Below, piece after piece: positions 8,282 to 16,639 of a DNA stretch of 64,000 bases. Origin of the DNA: an uncultured Ruminococcus sp. (GTDB taxonomy: Bacteria; Bacillota; Clostridia; Oscillospirales; Ruminococcaceae). The translations under genes were made by a program, and so were the position numbers. The stretch spans positions 110,312 through 174,311 of the forward strand of contig UQKC01000001.1 in assembly GCA_900541495.1 (NCBI GenBank), read 5' to 3'. The stretch's first letter is position 1; every line of letters begins with the position of its first letter. The notes under the pieces are model-generated. The model was not told where the DNA came from. It searched no databases and worked only from the letters and a program-made list of their open reading frames with translations.

Positions 8282-9610
8282 TTAATCATCTTCACGGTTT
8301 CGTTCGCGTACAACAAAGCGAACAGGCGTACCGTCAAGTCCAAATGTCTGTCTTATCTGATTTTCAATATAACGCTGATAAGAGAAGTGGAAAAGGTCGG
8401 CTCTGTTTACAAAAATTACAAACGTAGGCGGCTTTGTAGACGGCTGTGTCATATAATAGATCTTAAGTCGTCTGCCCTTGTCGGAAGGCGGCTGAACTCT
8501 CGTAGTCGCATAAGCAAGCACATCGTTGAGCATACCTGTGGAAATTCTCATGCTGTTCTGCATATTTACATTGTTGATAAGGTCAAAAAGCTTGTCTATT
8601 CTAAGACCTGTCTTCGCAGAAATAAACACGAAAGGAACATAGGACATAAAGCTGAAATCTTCTTCAAGCTTCTTTTTGAATTCGTCCATAGTGTTCGTGT
8701 CTTTTTCGATAGCGTCCCATTTGTTTATAGCAACAATGCAGCCTTTTCCCTGCTCATGAGCATATCCTGCAACCTTTGAATCCTGCTCTGTGAAGCCGAC
8801 TTCCGCATCGATAACTATTACGCATACATCGGAACGGTCAACAGCCATATAAGCTCTCAAAACGCTGTAATGTTCGATCTTTTCCTGAATTTTTGATTTC
8901 TTGCGAATACCTGCAGTATCGATGAATACATACTTTCCGTGTTCATTTTCAATAACAGTATCCGTCGCATCACGGGTCGTTCCCGCGATATCGGAAACGA
9001 TAGCTCTTTCTTCGCCCGAAACACGGTTGATAAGCGAAGATTTACCAACATTCGGCTTGCCTATAACGGCTACCTTGATATATTCCTCATCATATTCAAC
9101 GCTGTCATCTTCAGGAAAATACTCAAATACCTTATCGAGCATATCACCTGTGCCATGACCGTGCGCAGCAGAGATAGCAATTGGGTCACCAAGACCAAGA
9201 TTATAGAATTCATAGAATTCAACGGGTGGGTCACCGATAGAATCGACCTTGTTTACACAAAGAATAACAGGCTTTCCACTCTTTTGGAGCATCTTTGCAA
9301 CATCATAGTCATTAGCAGTTACACCGGTTCTTATATCGGTCAAAAATACGATAACATCAGCCTTTTCGATAGCAAGTTCTGCCTGCCTGCGCATCTGCGA
9401 AAGAATAATATCACTGCTGTCAGGCTCGATACCGCCCGTGTCAACGATCATAAACTCGCGGTTTCTCCATTCAGACTTGGAATAGATCCTATCTCTTGTA
9501 ACACCGGGAGTATCTTCAACAATTGATATTCTCTGCCCTACAAGCTTGTTAAAAAGTGTGGACTTTCCGACGTTCGGACGTCCGACAATTGCAAGTATAG
9601 GTAATGCCAA
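8282..9610 (-). CDS. der: ribosome-assembly GTPase Der (EngA)
   Basis: About 442 residues with two tandem GTPase domains. The first has GRPNVGKS and DTGG, the second GKPNVGKS and DTAG with NKWD, followed by the KH-like C-terminal domain (PPTFVIFVNRADLFH). Der acts in 50S subunit maturation. I place the start at the TTG at 9610 (MALPILAIVG), which has GGAG nine bases upstream and gives the family's standard N-terminus. An upstream in-frame TTG at 9625 and ATG at 9619 would leave no room for a ribosome site. It follows the DUF512 gene, a known clostridial pairing. Confidence 0.95.
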   Translation of the reverse strand: MALPILAIVGRPNVGKSTLFNKLVGQRISIVEDTPGVTRDRIYSKSEWRNREFMIVDTGGIEPDSSDIILSQMRRQAELAIEKADVIVFLTDIRTGVTANDYDVAKMLQKSGKPVILCVNKVDSIGDPPVEFYEFYNLGLGDPIAISAAHGHGTGDMLDKVFEYFPEDDSVEYDEEYIKVAVIGKPNVGKSSLINRVSGEERAIVSDIAGTTRDATDTVIENEHGKYVFIDTAGIRKKSKIQEKIEHYSVLRAYMAVDRSDVCVIVIDAEVGFTEQDSKVAGYAHEQGKGCIVAINKWDAIEKDTNTMDEFKKKLEEDFSFMSYVPFVFISAKTGLRIDKLFDLINNVNMQNSMRISTGMLNDVLAYATTRVQPPSDKGRRLKIYYMTQPSTKPPTFVIFVNRADLFHFSYQRYIENQIRQTFGLDGTPVRFVVRERNREDD

Positions 9611-9630
9611 AGCTATCATCTCCAATCAAT

Positions 9631-10929
9631 TTATTCATATAAAATAGCATCAAGAAGCTCAAAACCTTCATTATCCACGGGCCTTACAGAAACTCCGAGA
9701 GCTTTCTCGACATCGGGTATTCTCAAATCATCAAGGAAAATATCCGAATCGCGCATAAGCATACTTTTGGAGATAAGAAGTGCATCTCCAAGCTCTTTTC
9801 CCTTAAGCTGCGCAATTATATCCTGCGCCGTGATAAGCCCGGTTACTGTTATAGTTTCCCCGAAAAAGTCATTTCTTATTTTATAAACATTGCATTTTAT
9901 ATTGTTCCATTTTTCTTCCGCTTTTTTTACAAGCTTTACAAGAAAATCACAAACAGCCGCTCCCGTTGCAATTGAAACGGTTCTTGGCTTTGCCGGATCA
10001 TCTGCGATTTTCATTGCAGATTCAAATTCATCTGCAAGAGAACGCAGCATTCCTATTCCGTTTTCATACTGACAGTAATCTTCGTAATAATCACCGTCGG
10101 GAAGCTCCCTTTCTGCCGTAATGTAAAATTCATCGGCAGGAAAAACAAGCCTTGTTCCGTATTTTTCAAGAAATTCAGCCTGAAAACTTTCAATGAGGTC
10201 TATAGCCTGTCCCGCGGTTTCCTTGTTGAATTTTTCAAGCGGATAAAGTCCCTTGCGGAATTTTGTAACACCGACGGGAACAACGGCAGCACTCTTTATG
10301 TTCGGCATAAGATTTCCGAGGTCAGTCAGTGTTCTGTGAAGTTCATCACCGTCGTTTATTCCGGGACAAAGAACGATCTGACAGTTCATTGCGATGCCCG
10401 CATCGGCAAACTGCTTCAAATATTTCAATTTTTCGCCCGCAAAACGATTGTGCATCATCGTACAGCGAAGCTCGGGGTTGGTCGTATGAACGGAAATATT
10501 AATATTTAAACGCATATCAATTATGCGGTCGATATCTTTCTGATCAAGATTTGTAAGGGTAACATAGTTTCCCTGCAAAAACGAAAGTCGTGAATCATCG
10601 TCCTTGAAATACAATGTTTCACGCATATTTGGAGGCATCTGATCGATAAAACAGAAAATACACTTATTCGTACAGCTCTGCTTTTTATCCATCAAAAAAG
10701 TTTCAAATTCCAGTCCGAGATCATCATATTCACTTTTTTCAATATGAAAAGTCAATCTTCTTCCGCCGCGGTCAACTGTAGTGCTGACATTTATCTCAGC
10801 CGCATAATACATATAATCAAGTACGTCACGGATCTCATGACCATTCAGCGATATCAGTATGTCATTCTCTTTGACCCCTGCATGAAAAGCAGGTGAATCT
10901 TTAATAACGGATTGAATTTTTACAGCCAT
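9631..10929 (-). CDS. DUF512 family PDZ-radical SAM protein
   Basis: 432 residues. A PDZ-like domain (about 1-60, with DILISLNGHEIRDVLDYMYY) is followed by CTNKCIFCFIDQMP, a CxxxCxxC radical-SAM cluster motif, and then a DUF512 C-terminal domain (FPADEFYITAERELP, TGAAVCDFL). The family is broadly conserved in Clostridia next to der, but its substrate is not known. It probably binds a 4Fe-4S cluster and S-adenosylmethionine. It lies 20 bases upstream of the der start, in the same operon. Confidence 0.92.
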   Translation of the reverse strand: MAVKIQSVIKDSPAFHAGVKENDILISLNGHEIRDVLDYMYYAAEINVSTTVDRGGRRLTFHIEKSEYDDLGLEFETFLMDKKQSCTNKCIFCFIDQMPPNMRETLYFKDDDSRLSFLQGNYVTLTNLDQKDIDRIIDMRLNINISVHTTNPELRCTMMHNRFAGEKLKYLKQFADAGIAMNCQIVLCPGINDGDELHRTLTDLGNLMPNIKSAAVVPVGVTKFRKGLYPLEKFNKETAGQAIDLIESFQAEFLEKYGTRLVFPADEFYITAERELPDGDYYEDYCQYENGIGMLRSLADEFESAMKIADDPAKPRTVSIATGAAVCDFLVKLVKKAEEKWNNIKCNVYKIRNDFFGETITVTGLITAQDIIAQLKGKELGDALLISKSMLMRDSDIFLDDLRIPDVEKALGVSVRPVDNEGFELLDAILYE

Positions 10930-10943
10930 ATTTCTCCTTAAAA

Positions 10944-10980
10944 TAAAAACCGAAGAAGGATAAATCTCCCTCTTCGGTTC
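10944..10980 (-). terminator. intrinsic terminator after rpmF
   Basis: The stem ACCGAAGA / TCTTCGGT has a short loop and is followed by TTTTATTTT on the minus strand. It ends the yceD-rpmF transcript before the DUF512-der operon. Confidence 0.85.
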
Positions 10981-10990
10981 AGCAAGCTAC

Positions 10991-11173
10991 TTAAGCTTCC
11001 TTAGAAATTACTTCTCTACCCTTATAGTATCCGCAATTTTTGCAAACCTTGTGCGGAGATGTAAGTTCGCCGCAGTGAGTACATCTGGAAAGTGCAGGAG
11101 CCTCCAGTTTCCAAACAGCAGAACGTCTGCTATCACGTCTTGCCTTTGATACCTTTCTCTTTGGTACTGCCAT
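10991..11173 (-). CDS. rpmF: 50S ribosomal protein L32
   Basis: 60 residues opening MAVPKRKVSKARRDSRRS, the L32 signature. It has two CxxC pairs (CTHCGE and CKNCGYYKG) and is therefore the zinc-binding form of L32. A GGAGG-type ribosome site lies upstream. It follows yceD, a conserved bacterial pairing. Confidence 0.97.
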   Translation of the reverse strand: MAVPKRKVSKARRDSRRSAVWKLEAPALSRCTHCGELTSPHKVCKNCGYYKGREVISKEA

Positions 11174-11194
11174 TATTCAGCACCTCCTTATCCT

Positions 11195-11641
11195 TTAACC
11201 TTTACAGTTACATTCATTGAAATTCAAATCCGTTCCGCATACAGGACAAAGACCTTTGCAGTCTTCCTTGCAGAGCATCTTTGAAGGTAGCTGCAACAGA
11301 ATATCCTGTATCACAAGCTCGTCCAAATCAAGCGAATCTCCCTCTGTTACAACATACTCATCATTATCCGTGTTGGTTTCACGAACAAGAATATGTTCAC
11401 AATCAAAAGAAAAGCTCTTTTTAAACGGGATAAGGCATCTGTCACAAACAGCGTCAAGAGTAAAATCAACAGTACAGCTGAGCATGACCACACCTGCACG
11501 GTTATAGACCGAACCCTTAACATTTACGGGGTCAATGAAACTATATTGTTTAATCTCTTTCAGCTTGTCGGAATCAACAGCATAATCCACAATCAGCTTT
11601 TCGCCGACAATATTATAAAGCTGCTTTAAGTTTAAAACCAT
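11195..11641 (-). CDS. YceD/DUF177 family protein
   Basis: About 148 residues. The DUF177 signature DAVCDRCLIPFKKSF (CxxC) occurs near residue 70, and the C-terminal zinc-type cluster LCKEDCKGLCPVCG...CNC is intact. The protein is co-encoded with L32 in most bacteria and is linked to 23S rRNA or 50S biogenesis; its exact function is open. I use the ATG at 11641 (MVLNLKQLYN), preceded by GGGGTG. An upstream TTG at 11653 is less likely. It has its own consensus promoter. Confidence 0.9.
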   Translation of the reverse strand: MVLNLKQLYNIVGEKLIVDYAVDSDKLKEIKQYSFIDPVNVKGSVYNRAGVVMLSCTVDFTLDAVCDRCLIPFKKSFSFDCEHILVRETNTDNDEYVVTEGDSLDLDELVIQDILLQLPSKMLCKEDCKGLCPVCGTDLNFNECNCKG

Positions 11642-11667
11642 AGCACACCCCAAACATAACGAATTAA

Positions 11668-11696
11668 ATTATATCACAACATCAGTGATATGTCAA
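11668..11696 (-). promoter_or_regulatory. consensus sigma-A promoter of yceD-rpmF
   Basis: Minus strand TTGACA (11691-11696), a 17-base spacer and TATAAT (11668-11673). This is a perfect consensus -35/-10 pair, consistent with strong vegetative expression of a ribosomal-protein unit. Confidence 0.85.
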
Positions 11697-11709
11697 TAGT
11701 TTTTAAAAA

Positions 11710-12120
11710 TTATTTTTTTGCAAATTTAGAAACAGACTCAGGAAGATCAGCGAGTTCTGCGGAAACAGTAAATGTAACCTTTACATCAGAACCAGTGAGC
11801 TTGTCGATCTTGTTAAGTACAGCACCAAGTGCTTCAAAGTCAGCGCCGCCAACCTTAAGAATGGAGTCAACGAAAATCTCCTTGATATCATAGTTGCCTG
11901 CAACAAGACCTGCAACAAGTCCGTAGAAAGCCTCGAAGGAGTAAATGCTGTTAGCGTCTGTATCAACGATTCTTACGTTTGTAGGAATATCATATCTGAG
12001 CTTTTCGCTCTTGTCGATGCAAACAACATAACCGTCAGACTTCTTGGAAGCCTCGTTAATCATATCAATCAAGATCTTTGTTTTACCTGTACCTTTTTTA
12101 CCAGTAATAATTTTTACCAT
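11710..12120 (-). CDS. small P-loop protein of unknown function
   Basis: 136 residues opening MVKIITGKKGTGKTK, with a Walker A motif GKKGTGKT at residues 7-14. A hydrophobic strand ending in D (YDIKEIFVDSIL, around residue 85) could act as Walker B. The rest predicts as an alternating alpha/beta single domain. I recognise it only as a conserved clostridial ATP/GTP-binding protein without assigned function. It is monocistronic: a promoter-like TTGATT-17-TATAAA lies upstream, and the stop is close to the yceD promoter. Confidence 0.75.
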   Translation of the reverse strand: MVKIITGKKGTGKTKILIDMINEASKKSDGYVVCIDKSEKLRYDIPTNVRIVDTDANSIYSFEAFYGLVAGLVAGNYDIKEIFVDSILKVGGADFEALGAVLNKIDKLTGSDVKVTFTVSAELADLPESVSKFAKK

Positions 12121-12149
12121 GTGAAAACACTCCGTTCCGCCGTTAGGCT

Positions 12150-12178
12150 TTTATATTAATATCACGAGTGGAAATCAA
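12150..12178 (-). promoter_or_regulatory. promoter of the P-loop gene
   Basis: Minus strand TTGATT (12173-12178), 17-base spacer, TATAAA (12150-12155). A 6-base inverted repeat ATCACG/CGTGAT overlaps the spacer and -35 region and might be an operator. Confidence 0.5.
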
Positions 12179-12196
12179 CGTGATTTTAAACTTATA

Positions 12197-13531
12197 TCAG
12201 TTGAGCTTTGCTTCAAGCTCAGCCTTCATTCCCTCATAACCGGGCTTGCCGAGAAGAGCGAACATATTCTTCTTATAGCTTTCAACACCAGGCTGATCGA
12301 AAGGATTTACTCCGAGCATATAACCGTCAACAGCGCAGGACTTCTCGAAGAAGTAGATCATATATCCTACATTGTATTCTGTTGTGTCATCAAGTTCAAG
12401 AACGATGTTCGGAACGCCACCCTCTGTATGAGCAAGGATAGTACCTTCAAGAGCCTTGCGGTTTACAACAGACATATTCTGGTTTGTGAGGAAGTTAAGT
12501 CCGTCAAGATTTTCTTCATCGGATTCAAGGAAGAAATCCTTCTTAGGCTTCTTGATATCAACAACGGTTTCAAACATGATTCTTGAGCCCTGCTGAATAA
12601 ACTGACCCATAGAGTGAAGATCGGTCGAGAAAGTTGCAGCAGATGGGAAAATACCCTTGTTGTCCTTGCCTTCGCTCTCGCCGTAAAGCTGCTTGAACCA
12701 TTCAGTCATCATTGTGAAACTTGGGTCATAAGAAACGAGAAGCTCAACAGACTTATTCTTGGAGTAAAGGATATTTCTGATAGCAGCATACTTGTAGCAG
12801 TCATTATTATCAAAATCCTTGCAATAGTCTTCCTGAGCCTGCTTTGCACCTGCCATAAGAGCATCAATGTCACAGCCTGCAACAGCGATTGGAAGAAGAC
12901 CTACTGCTGTAAGAACAGAGAATCTGCCGCCTACATCATCAGGAATAACGAATGTTTCGTAGCCCTCTGTATCAGCAAGTTCCTTAAGTGTTCCCTTAGC
13001 CTTATCGGTTGTGCAGAAAATTCTTTCCTTAGCGCCTTCCTTGCCGTATTTCTTTTCAACAAGGTTGCGGAATACTCTGAATGCGAGTGCAGGTTCTGTT
13101 GTTGTACCCGACTTGGAAATAACATTTACTGCAATATCCTTACCCTCACAGATTGAAAGAATTGTATTGAGATAGGTAGGATTGATATTGTTTCCGACAA
13201 AATAAATGTCAGGTGTATCTTTCTTGATATCATTATAGAAAGGTGTTTTGAGAAGTTCAATAGCAGCTCTTGCGCCGAGATATGAACCGCCGATTCCGAT
13301 AACGATAAGAATATCGGAGTTGCTCTGGATCTTCTTGGCAGCAGCCTTGATTCTCGCAAATTCTTCCTTGTCGTAATCTGTAGGGAGATTCAGCCAGCCG
13401 AGAAAATCATTTCCAAGACCGGTTTTATCGTGAAGCGTTTTAGCGGCAAGCTCAGCCTGTGCCTTAGCAGCTTCAAGCTCATGAGGAGCAATAAACTTTG
13501 ATAAATACTTGCAATTAAGTGAAATTGGCAT
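12197..13531 (-). CDS. pgi: glucose-6-phosphate isomerase
   Basis: 444 residues, the length of the short Firmicute/Thermotoga-type enzyme. It shows the PGI motifs IGIGGSYLGARAA (about residue 80), ISKSGTTTEPALAFR, PDDVGGRFSVLTAVGLLP and a C-terminal FDQPGVESYKK. It interconverts glucose-6-phosphate and fructose-6-phosphate in glycolysis. It is a single gene with its own promoter upstream and no co-directional partner within 60 bases. Confidence 0.97.
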   Translation of the reverse strand: MPISLNCKYLSKFIAPHELEAAKAQAELAAKTLHDKTGLGNDFLGWLNLPTDYDKEEFARIKAAAKKIQSNSDILIVIGIGGSYLGARAAIELLKTPFYNDIKKDTPDIYFVGNNINPTYLNTILSICEGKDIAVNVISKSGTTTEPALAFRVFRNLVEKKYGKEGAKERIFCTTDKAKGTLKELADTEGYETFVIPDDVGGRFSVLTAVGLLPIAVAGCDIDALMAGAKQAQEDYCKDFDNNDCYKYAAIRNILYSKNKSVELLVSYDPSFTMMTEWFKQLYGESEGKDNKGIFPSAATFSTDLHSMGQFIQQGSRIMFETVVDIKKPKKDFFLESDEENLDGLNFLTNQNMSVVNRKALEGTILAHTEGGVPNIVLELDDTTEYNVGYMIYFFEKSCAVDGYMLGVNPFDQPGVESYKKNMFALLGKPGYEGMKAELEAKLN

Positions 13532-13564
13532 TTCAACATTCCTCCATATTAATTCCTAAATGCT

Positions 13565-13593
13565 ATTTTACTATAATTTTTGTGAATTTGCAA
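13565..13593 (-). promoter_or_regulatory. sigma-A promoter of pgi
   Basis: Minus strand TTGCAA (13588-13593), 17-base spacer, TAAAAT (13565-13570), about 35 bases before the pgi start and its GGAGG ribosome site. Confidence 0.7.
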
Positions 13594-13638
13594 TATTTTT
13601 TGCGAACAATAAAGATTTTTTAACAAGTTTTATTCAAA

Positions 13639-14769
13639 TTAGCTAAAAAAGACAAGCATTTTTAGTAACTTTAGCAAAACATTAAAATTTGTCTTTTCAT
13701 CTGCATTTTCAGCAGCAAAAATATCTACCGAAAAAAGATACCTTTCTTTTCGATAGAACTGTATCTCACCTACTTTATCGCCCTTTCTTATCGGTGCGTA
13801 TATCTGTTCGGGCATGATACAGACTGATGAAATGCTGTCTGCCGCTCCTTTCGGTATCACTATATTTCGTATATCACCAAAATCGACCGGAATTTCCGTT
13901 GTAAGTGAATTTCTGACTCCGACCATACTCGGAATTTTTTCGGGCAGCTCAGGTTTTATAACAATATAATCTGCAAATACGGATTCTAGCTTTGTTCTTG
14001 CAGCCGAAAACATTTTATCCTTGTCATCAGCACCTAAAATGATAACGCCAAAAGCTTTGTCGCCTCTCTGTGCAGCAGCGGCAATACAGTGCCCCGAGTT
14101 CTCACTCATTCCTGCTTTAAAACCGATGATCCCATCAAATTTTTTGACAAGTTCATTCGCATTGACAAGCTCCGCCGTATCATTTCGGACATAATCGAGC
14201 CAAGTGGTGAAATACGGTGTAAGAAATTCATATTTATACAGTTCGCATATAAGCTTTGAAATATCGGACGCTGTTGAAAGCTGTTTGTCATCGTCATAAT
14301 ATCCGCAGCAGTTTGTGAACGATGTATTTTCCATTCCCAATTCAACCGCTTTATTGTTCATCGCAGCAACAAACTTTTTCTCCGAGCCCGAAACAGCCTC
14401 AGCTATCACGACCGAAGCATCATTCGCATTGCCTATTATTATTGCTTTAAGAAGCTCCTCAACAGTAATGCTCTCATTCGGCATAAGCCATATCTGCGCC
14501 CCTTGCATCGAATTGGCATACTCCGACACCTCGACATTTGTGTCAAGTGAAAGTTCTTTACAGCTTATCTTTTCAGCCGCGAGCAGCACAGTCATAAGCT
14601 TGTTCATTGTTCCAACAGGCACGACCTTATCAGCATTTACATCATCAATAACGATCCCTGACGTAAGTTCAAAAACGATACTGCAGCACTCTGACGGTTC
14701 TGCATAAACCGCTGCAGCGCGTGACGCAGCAATAATGAAAGAAAGAAAAATTCCTATTATTTTTTTCAT
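13639..14769 (-). CDS. D-alanyl-D-alanine carboxypeptidase-like protein with altered active-site motifs
   Basis: About 376 residues with an N-terminal signal peptide (MKKIIGIFLSFIIAA...YAEP), a peptidase S11 domain and a C-terminal PBP5-type domain ending in a hydrophobic tail. It resembles DacA/DacF enzymes, but all three penicillin-binding motifs differ. The SxxK motif reads T54-M-N-K57, the SxN motif reads N-A-N (114-116), and KTG reads K-A-G (218-220). By family knowledge the nucleophilic Ser is essential, so this is probably inactive or altered. I use the ATG at 14769, which has GAGG nine bases upstream; 14784 is an alternative. Confidence 0.85.
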   Translation of the reverse strand: MKKIIGIFLSFIIAASRAAAVYAEPSECCSIVFELTSGIVIDDVNADKVVPVGTMNKLMTVLLAAEKISCKELSLDTNVEVSEYANSMQGAQIWLMPNESITVEELLKAIIIGNANDASVVIAEAVSGSEKKFVAAMNNKAVELGMENTSFTNCCGYYDDDKQLSTASDISKLICELYKYEFLTPYFTTWLDYVRNDTAELVNANELVKKFDGIIGFKAGMSENSGHCIAAAAQRGDKAFGVIILGADDKDKMFSAARTKLESVFADYIVIKPELPEKIPSMVGVRNSLTTEIPVDFGDIRNIVIPKGAADSISSVCIMPEQIYAPIRKGDKVGEIQFYRKERYLFSVDIFAAENADEKTNFNVLLKLLKMLVFFS

Positions 14770-14838
14770 AAGCATCAACCTCATAAGTTTTTATTTACCT
14801 ATGATATTTTATGCTTATTTTAAATTTATAGACATACA

Positions 14839-14875
14839 AAAACAAAAGTGCCGAAAAAAACGACACTTTTGTTTA
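14839..14875 (-). terminator. intrinsic terminator after the HPr-like gene
   Basis: The stem AACAAAAGTG / CACTTTTGTT closes on an A-rich loop. The A/T flanks make it plausible in both directions. It lies between the HPr-like stop and the carboxypeptidase-like start. Confidence 0.75.
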
Positions 14876-14895
14876 AATAATTTTTACCGAAATCA

Positions 14896-15126
14896 TCATT
14901 CAACGATGAACTGCTTGATCTGTGCAAAGAACTTAGATGCATCATCAGTATGAGCTTCAAGAGCGATAGGCTTTGAAAGGTCAAGGCTGAAGATACCCAT
15001 AATGGATTTTGCGTCAACGGCATATCTGCCGGAAATTAAATCGACATCAAAGTCACAAAGAGAAACAATGGAAACAAATTCCTTAACATCGTTGATTGTA
15101 GCCAGCATTACAGTAGTTTTTGACAT
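14896..15126 (-). CDS. HPr-like (Crh-like) protein lacking the active-site histidine
   Basis: 76 residues aligned with PTS HPr. The segment KSIMGIFSLDLSKPI (residues 40-54) matches the HPr regulatory-serine helix, so S41 corresponds to Ser46. The N-terminal active-site loop that carries His15 (GIHARPA in HPr) is shortened to TINDVKEF and has no histidine. It therefore cannot act as a PTS phosphocarrier by the usual route. A regulatory role like that of Bacillus Crh is the nearest analogy, though unproven. No PTS gene or HPr kinase is nearby. A GGAGGG ribosome site is present. Confidence 0.8.
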   Translation of the reverse strand: MSKTTVMLATINDVKEFVSIVSLCDFDVDLISGRYAVDAKSIMGIFSLDLSKPIALEAHTDDASKFFAQIKQFIVE

Positions 15127-15166
15127 AAAAATCCCTCCAATTATTGTAGTTTTACGTTAAATTTTC

Positions 15167-15186
15167 TGTACCTAACTTTTGGTACA
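15167..15186. promoter_or_regulatory. inverted repeat upstream of the HPr-like gene
   Basis: TGTACC and GGTACA arms are separated by eight bases, about 40-60 bases before the HPr-like start. They lie between that gene and the divergent mtaB. The position fits an operator or the base of a leader hairpin; no specific regulator is suggested. Confidence 0.3.
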
Positions 15187-15226
15187 TTTATAGAATATCA
15201 GTTTTTTATAATTTAGTCAAGAGGAA

Positions 15227-15255
15227 TTGCAAAATTTTTTTTTATATTGTATAAT
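15227..15255 (+). promoter_or_regulatory. sigma-A promoter of mtaB
   Basis: TTGCAA (15227-15232), 17-base spacer, TATAAT (15250-15255), about 70 bases before the mtaB start. Confidence 0.75.
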
Positions 15256-15322
15256 AATATAGAATTCAGCGGCAAAATATACACCCGTTGGTGAAATTTA
15301 ACAATATTTTATGGAGTATTTT

Positions 15323-16630
15323 ATGTATATTCACTTTAAAACATTCGGCTGTAAAGTAAATCTTTATGAAACCGAAAATATGAAGCAGAATTTCAGCAAA
15401 AAAGGATTTACTGTGACCGATAAAGAAAGCGGGAGCGACATTTTTGTTATAAACACCTGCACAGTTACCGAAACCGGCGACAAAAAGGTATTTAAGGAAC
15501 TTCGCAGACTTCGCCGAGAATATCCCGACTCGGTAATCGCTGTAACGGGATGCTATCCGCAGGCATTTCCAAATGAAGCCTCCGATATAAAAGAAGCTGA
15601 TATAGTTGTCGGAACAAAAAACAGAAACGCGCTTCCCGACATTATAAACGAATATCTTGAAAGCCGCAAAAGGACAGTAGATATTTGCGATTATACTTCA
15701 AACGACGTATTTGAAGATATGTGCAACGCAGGTTATGAAAACAACACCCGTGCGTTTATAAAAATACAAGACGGCTGCAATATGTTCTGCACCTACTGCA
15801 TCATTCCGTATTCAAGAGGGAGATTTCGTTCAAAGCCTATCAATAAGCTGAAAGAAGAGGCTGAAAAGCTTGCTGCATCGGGCTATCAAGAAATCGTCCT
15901 TGTCGGTATAAACCTGTCATTCTATGGTATAGAATACAAACTTCGACTTGCAGATGCGGTTGAAACAATATGTGCGATCAACGGCATAAAGCGAGTTCGT
16001 CTTGGTTCTCTTGAACCTGAAATGATAAACGATGAAGATATCCGCAGACTTGCCGCACAGCCAAAATTCTGCCCTCAATTCCACCTTTCGCTCCAAAGCG
16101 GCTGTGATAAGACTCTTAAAGAAATGAACCGCCGATATACGACAGCCGATTATGCTGAACTCGTACAAAAACTTCGTGCCAATTTTGACAATTGTGCTAT
16201 AACAACTGATGTAATGGTCGGGTTTCCAAATGAAACCGAAGAAGATTTTAAGCGATCAGTAGAGTTTGTCAAAAAAATTGGTTTTGCAAAAGTCCACGTT
16301 TTCCCATATTCGCAGCGAAAAGGCACTCCTGCTGCTGATTTTGTAAATCAAATACCGACATCACAAAAAAGTATTCGTGCAAAGATAATGTCCGAAGCTG
16401 CTGAGGAATCACACCAAAAATTCCTGCAAAGCCAGTCAGGACTTACTTTTCCCGTACTTTTCGAGCGTGAAAAATCTGATAAAATCCCCCACGGTTACAC
16501 GCCTAACTACACTTTGGTAAAAATTTTTACAAAAAATTTAGGAAAAAGTTTGCGTAATCAGATTTTTTATGTTAAAATAGAAAGGATAGAGAATGATTAT
16601 TGTGTAGGCGAAATTATATCTGAGCAATGA
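15323..16630 (+). CDS. mtaB: tRNA t6A37 methylthiotransferase MtaB
   Basis: 435 residues of the MiaB/RimO/MtaB radical-SAM family. It begins MYIHFKTFGCKVNLYET, an N-terminal UPF0004 cluster domain whose Cys residues lie in FGCKVN, NTCTVT and GCYPQ. It then has the SAM-cluster motif GCNMFCTYCIIPYSRGR and a C-terminal TRAM-like region. It converts t6A37 to ms2t6A37 in tRNAs reading ANN codons. The GGAG ribosome site at 15313-15316 fits the ATG at 15323 better than the ATG at 15311. Confidence 0.95.
   Translation: MYIHFKTFGCKVNLYETENMKQNFSKKGFTVTDKESGSDIFVINTCTVTETGDKKVFKELRRLRREYPDSVIAVTGCYPQAFPNEASDIKEADIVVGTKNRNALPDIINEYLESRKRTVDICDYTSNDVFEDMCNAGYENNTRAFIKIQDGCNMFCTYCIIPYSRGRFRSKPINKLKEEAEKLAASGYQEIVLVGINLSFYGIEYKLRLADAVETICAINGIKRVRLGSLEPEMINDEDIRRLAAQPKFCPQFHLSLQSGCDKTLKEMNRRYTTADYAELVQKLRANFDNCAITTDVMVGFPNETEEDFKRSVEFVKKIGFAKVHVFPYSQRKGTPAADFVNQIPTSQKSIRAKIMSEAAEESHQKFLQSQSGLTFPVLFEREKSDKIPHGYTPNYTLVKIFTKNLGKSLRNQIFYVKIERIENDYCVGEIISEQ
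16550..16578 (+). promoter_or_regulatory. candidate promoter of purL within the mtaB 3' end
   Basis: TTGCGT (16550-16555), 17-base spacer, TAAAAT (16573-16578). Used as a promoter it would give purL an untranslated leader of about 180 bases. Confidence 0.5.
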
Positions 16631-16639
16631 TCAGCTTAA

